Shown here piece after piece: positions 60,291-64,000 of a DNA stretch of 64,000 nucleotides. Below the pieces are notes generated by a model. The model was not told where the DNA came from. It was given only the letters and a program-made list of their open reading frames with translations, and did not search any database. A program made the translations under genes and the position numbers. Source of the DNA: Gnetum montanum (lineage: Eukaryota; Streptophyta; Gnetopsida; Gnetales; Gnetaceae); the NCBI GenBank assembly GCA_015680685.1, contig MNCI01004202.1, positions 64,351-128,350 on the forward strand. Reading direction: 5' to 3'. Numbering within the stretch: the stretch's first letter is position 1; each line of letters opens with the position of its first letter.

Positions 60291-60962
60291 CTATTTTTAT
60301 TAAAACTTTTAGCAAGTTGGGTTTCCTAACCATGAAATTACCTATAAATGAAAACTACTATTGACATTGCTACTGTAATGTAAGTGGTGTATACTGCTCT
60401 TGGGAAAATGGATGTTGTGGTTTCAAAGTTGGTAATACCACTTATGTTGGTGTTTCCAGTGGCAATGTCTATGCTAGGGGATGTGTAGTAGATAAATGTA
60501 TTTTCTAGCCAACTAAGTTAAGGTAGGTGGTAGAAATGGATTTTTAGTTGGAAAAACCCAACTAGAAAATTTTTGCCAAAAGGTTATCTACATTGATTTA
60601 AGAAATTAATTATGAAAGTTTTGGTTTCCTCCTAGGACTATGCTAGAGTCCTGGTAGTATCTACACTAGCTATCCCACGAAATTTCATAGCAAGTGAATT
60701 TGGATTTTTGGATGGATTTGGATTTTTGAATTTGGATTTTAAAGGTAGACTACATTGGTTCCAAGGAATCCAACAATTTCTATGAAAGTAAAATGGAAAC
60801 CCAACTTACTTAACACAACTACATTGGGGTATTTGAAAAAGGCTTTTGGCAGCAATGTTGGCTTTGAAGGAATATGTTTGTAGGTTTTAAAATTTAAAAA
60901 TGTTATAGAATTTGTGTTTAGAAAAACTAGGAAAGGATTTATGGGTTAAGAATTTGGGTGAA
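60291..60962 (-). other. Leader of element D
   Basis: No ORF. Similar to the C leader, for example GTCTATGCTAGGGG and GACTATGCTAGAGTCCTGG. Confidence 0.5.
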
Positions 60963-60981
60963 GGCCCTCCTTCTAAGGCTA
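60963..60981 (-). other. Primer-binding site of element D
   Basis: Minus strand TAGCCTTAGAAGGAGGGCC, a mutated copy of the shared site. Confidence 0.55.
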
Positions 60982-60989
60982 GAAAACTC

Positions 60990-62272
60990 TTGGACCTGGA
61001 AATTTTGGTTGTTGAAATAGAAACCAGAATATCCTAGGCATTGGAACAATTTTAGCCTCAAATCCTAAGGACCTCTAAAAATGGGATTCAAGGCACCTTA
61101 GACAATCTACTCGATCATCTAATGACTTAAAAAAGTGTTAACAAAAATGTAAATGGAAATAAAAATGGAAATGGAAAAAGAAATAGAAACAAAAATGGAA
61201 ACAAAAATGAAAGTTAAAATCAAAATAGAAAAATAAATGGAAATGGAAACAAAATTGCAAATTCAAAATGAAAATAAATAGAAATTAAAACATAAACTTA
61301 AATCTACAAAATGAAGTTCACTTAGATGAAGCTTGGTGCATAAGAAGTTCTCTTGGATGAAGCTTGAAGTCCATTGGAGCTAGTAGGTTGTGTTTTATGC
61401 TCAAAAACCATGATCTACATACTTCTCAACCCTAATTTCTAGGAACTCCCTACTAATTCTCACTATATTTTGCAACTATGGTCACGTATTGGTATTACAT
61501 CTTTGGTGCAGTGGTGTCATGTTGGAAGTCTCTAATGCCCAACGTAGATACCAATTTTGCTATCAAAGGTGTTGTAAGGTTGTAAAGATGGCCATTTATA
61601 GTAAGTGTCTATTTGCTAAGTATAACAATCATAATTTTTATCATAGATGGCCATTTATAGTAAGTGTAGAATACACCATAGACACCAAAGTCCACATGGG
61701 TATTATAAATAGTAAATGAACTTTTATGAAAATGCTAACACCATTTCAACTATGCTAACCTTGGTGAACTATGCTAAAGTTGCTAGAAACTACTGGAACT
61801 ACCAAAACTGCTAGAAATGTTGAACACTTGGAGTGACTACACTGGAGTTGTTGTTGGAAAGATGAAAAATGAAAAATGAAAAATCCCAACAATTCTAGCA
61901 CTAGATCTACATTGGGTTTTATGGTGACTATGCTAGGTTGGAAATGGAAAATCCAACAATTTCATCTACACTAGGGGGTAGATTGTTCCAACGTAGTTGA
62001 GGCTATACCTCTACAAAGACCCATGAAAATGCCAAATTTGGCAATTTTCAAGGCATTTTCAGCCTTCCCAAGCCCAAATATAGATATGAGATGACTTTTT
62101 CCACTTCATAAGTGAGGCAATAGCAACTTTTAAGGCATTTTTCAACCCCAAAAGCCAAAGTATGCACAATTATAGCTCATGGACTACAAATCATACATTT
62201 ACAATAAAATATGGCCTCAAGTTGAAAAATGAATGTTACAAATTGGCAACATGAACTTTTGGTGGTGTTTCA
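60990..62272 (-). repeat. Element D right LTR (5' LTR of the minus-strand element)
   Basis: Ends GGTGGTGTTTCA at 62272, the common terminus. Shares GAAGCTTGAAGTCCATTGGA and AGGCTATACCTCTACA-type blocks with the C LTR. An A-rich AAATGGAAA simple repeat fills 61138-61300. The left boundary is approximate. Confidence 0.7.
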
Positions 62273-62277
62273 TCCCA

Positions 62278-64000
62278 TATTTCTAATCTCCCCTTGTAAA
62301 TATTTTTGTTGTTTAGTTTATAGCATGAGTATAATTTCTTTCTTCCTTCTTCTTTTGTTTGATCCTCCATTCTTTTCTAACCTACAAGGTATTCTTTCTA
62401 GGAAACTTTGGATAAGACAAGGATTCATATTGTATGACCAAGTATTTATGTGATAATGTATCATTTTTATATGGTAGTTTAAGTATTTGTGCCCAAACTT
62501 ACCACAAAAATAACACTTAAATTTTCTTACTTGGGCAAGATGATCAAACCTTGAAGTGTAATCCCATTTGGATGAAGTGCTTGAGGATTTCTCAATTTTT
62601 TGATGACTTTCTAATCCACTTTTGTCATGTGGATCTCTTCCTTATCCTAAAACTATTTGAAGTGTCTCTTTTCCTTTGACAAGTCTCTCACTTTTAAGCT
62701 TTGTATTTGTAAGTTCTTTATCAATTTGCTCATATGAGAATGTTAGTTTTTTATTCTCCTTTTTATATGGTAGTTTAAGTATTTATGCCCAAAATTACCA
62801 CAAAAATAACACTTAAATTTTCTTACTTGGGCAAGATGATCAAACCTTGAAGTGTAATCCCATTTGGATGAAGTGCTTGAGGATTTCTCAATTTTTTTAT
62901 GACTTTCTAATCCACTTTTGTCATGTGGATCTCTTCCTTGTTCTAAAACTATTTGAAGTCTCTCTTTTCCTTTGACAAGTCTCTCAGTTTTAAGCTTTGT
63001 ATTTGTAAGTTCTTTATCAATCTACTCATATGAGAATGTTAGTTTTTGATTCTCAACCCTTAGGTATGAGTTTTCTTGTGAGATATTCAAGTATTTTTTA
63101 TTGAGTTTTGATAACTCTAAATATTTTTCATTTAAGGCCTTCTTCAATTTAATGCATAGAATTTGAAAAGATATAATTTCATTGCATAATAAGTCATACC
63201 TTTCTTCAATAGTTCCTTTGGGTTCATTATTTTCCATCACTAAATCTTCATCAGTAAGATCCATATAGATAAGATGTGATCATGAGGATGTTTAATCTAT
63301 TTCATCTTCTCTTTATTCAACATCCTAGCTAATGTAGAGATTTTTATTTTTGGTATCAACTTTAGATTGGTCCTTCCTTGGAAACTTGCCAACACTTGGA
63401 CATTTGTAGGCCATGTGGCCTCTACCACCACAAGCCTAACATTCTATAGAGGATGCATCAAGATTAAAAATTTTAAAATTCATACCTCTTTCTTTACTTT
63501 GATGCTTGATCGGTTGAAACCCTTGTCTTTTCATGCAAGTAATCTTTAAACTCTTCTAGATAAGAGAGCTAATTCATCTTGACTATTCACTTCATGTTTA
63601 GGTGGCTCCTTCTCCTTTACTAAACTTATGAGGATAATAAACTTTTCCTTGATAGCACCTTCACTAAGAAGATTCATCTCATAAGCAATCAGTGTACTTT
63701 GAAGCTCTTCAAATTTTAGAACTAAGAAATCTCTAATTTTCTTCATGGCTATAACTTTTGGTCTAAACTTAGGCTACAAATTTTTTATCATTTTAATAAT
63801 TACATTACTTTTAAGTAAATCATTCTTGTCCCATATATGACTATAACTAAATCATTAGCTTTAGAGAAATAATCCTTGATTTTCTCCGCTTCTTTCATTT
63901 TGAGCTTATCATACTCACTTTGTAACACTAGATGTGTAGATTTTTTGACAACAAATGTACCTTCATATGTTGATTCTAGAGTTTTCCAAATTTCTTTTGC
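62278..64000 (-). pseudogene. Gag of a Ty1/copia (SIRE-like) retrotransposon, element G, partial
   Basis: On the minus strand the window's right edge opens with AKEIWKTLESTYEGTFVVK, EYDKLKMKE and KDYFSKANDL, the UBN2-type Gag of plant copia elements. Then come FEELQSTLIAYEMNL, a zinc knuckle at 63400-63441 (C-x2-C-x4-H-x4-C: ACGGRGHMAYKC), a helix-rich part (63022-63264: SKLNKKYLNISQENSYLR), and a second knuckle CYFCGKFGHKYLNY with the last cysteine changed. A 296-bp tandem duplication affects the second knuckle region. Gag start lies beyond 64000. Element D ends next to it at 62272 and may have inserted into it. Confidence 0.8.
62464..63055. repeat. 296-bp tandem duplication inside copia gag
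   Basis: 62464-62759 and 62760-63055 are near-identical copies starting TTTTTATATGGTAGTTTAAG. Since 296 is not a multiple of three, the duplication shifts the gag frame. Confidence 0.9.

Larger units (their letters stand above)
55697..62272 (-). mobile_element. Element D: Tat-like retrotransposon of the C subfamily, truncated on the left
   Basis: On the minus strand: right LTR (60990-62272), primer-binding site, gag, protease, then GGCC repeats and possibly the tail of an antisense gene. Left LTR and pol are not present; element F occupies the space to the left and may have inserted into D. LTR and leader share specific blocks with C. TCCCA at 62273-62277 is the expected right half of the TSD. 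Confidence 0.72.

Noticed and set aside
1-64000. Host protein-coding genes, tRNA or rRNA genes
   Set aside because: No frame outside the elements shows a recognisable family, and no tRNA- or rRNA-like sequence was noticed by eye; a tRNAscan or Infernal run would be needed to exclude them.

Overview
This window looks like intergenic DNA from a large, repeat-rich plant nuclear genome. It is AT-rich and holds almost nothing but old, nested LTR retrotransposons, mostly Ty3/gypsy of the Tat/Ogre type with one Ty1/copia (SIRE-like) gag. I see no intact host gene, rRNA, tRNA or CRISPR array. Every coding region is broken by stops, often TAG/TAA/TGA where CAG/CAA/CGA would be expected, as in anciently methylated DNA. 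Species cannot be named from this sequence. I label the elements A to G.

Layout. 1-5339 and 20448-28434: element C (minus strand), whose right LTR is 27028-28434 and whose gag-protease lies at about 22.85-26.24 kb. Element A (5340-20447, minus strand, TSD GAGGA on both sides) is inserted in it. 28435-36383: element E (plus strand; gag, protease, RT, RNase H, archaeal-type RNase H, integrase), probably cut at its gag start by C. 36384-39200: noncoding, with a possible copia LTR. About 39.2-55.7 kb: element F (plus strand Ty3/gypsy), into which element B (42572-51429, plus strand, TSD TTGGC) is inserted. About 55.7-62.27 kb: element D (minus strand, same subfamily as C). 62278-64000: copia gag G (minus strand).

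The most interesting system is a multi-exon gene carried antisense inside elements A and C, with a possible tail in D. It lies between gag-protease and the place of RT, runs opposite to the retroviral genes, and has introns at the same places and phases in A and C, although those two copies share only modest protein similarity. In A it is preceded by a TATA box; its 3' end faces the 3' end of gag-protease across an array of TTTTAGGCC/GGCCNAAAA repeats, and related repeats lie beside the protease in A, B, C and D. I do not recognise the protein family. Antisense ORFs are known in Tat-lineage retrotransposons, but the position between protease and RT and the conserved multi-intron structure deserve a second look.

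Other points: both A and B carry palindromic TAGCR arrays in the U3 part of their LTRs. B is a gag-protease-only (non-autonomous) element whose 3.3-kb frame has stops but no detectable frameshift. F has an in-frame deletion joining the start of RT to the end of integrase. Two single-N positions are flanked by perfect 53-bp and 70-bp duplications and are almost certainly assembly joins.
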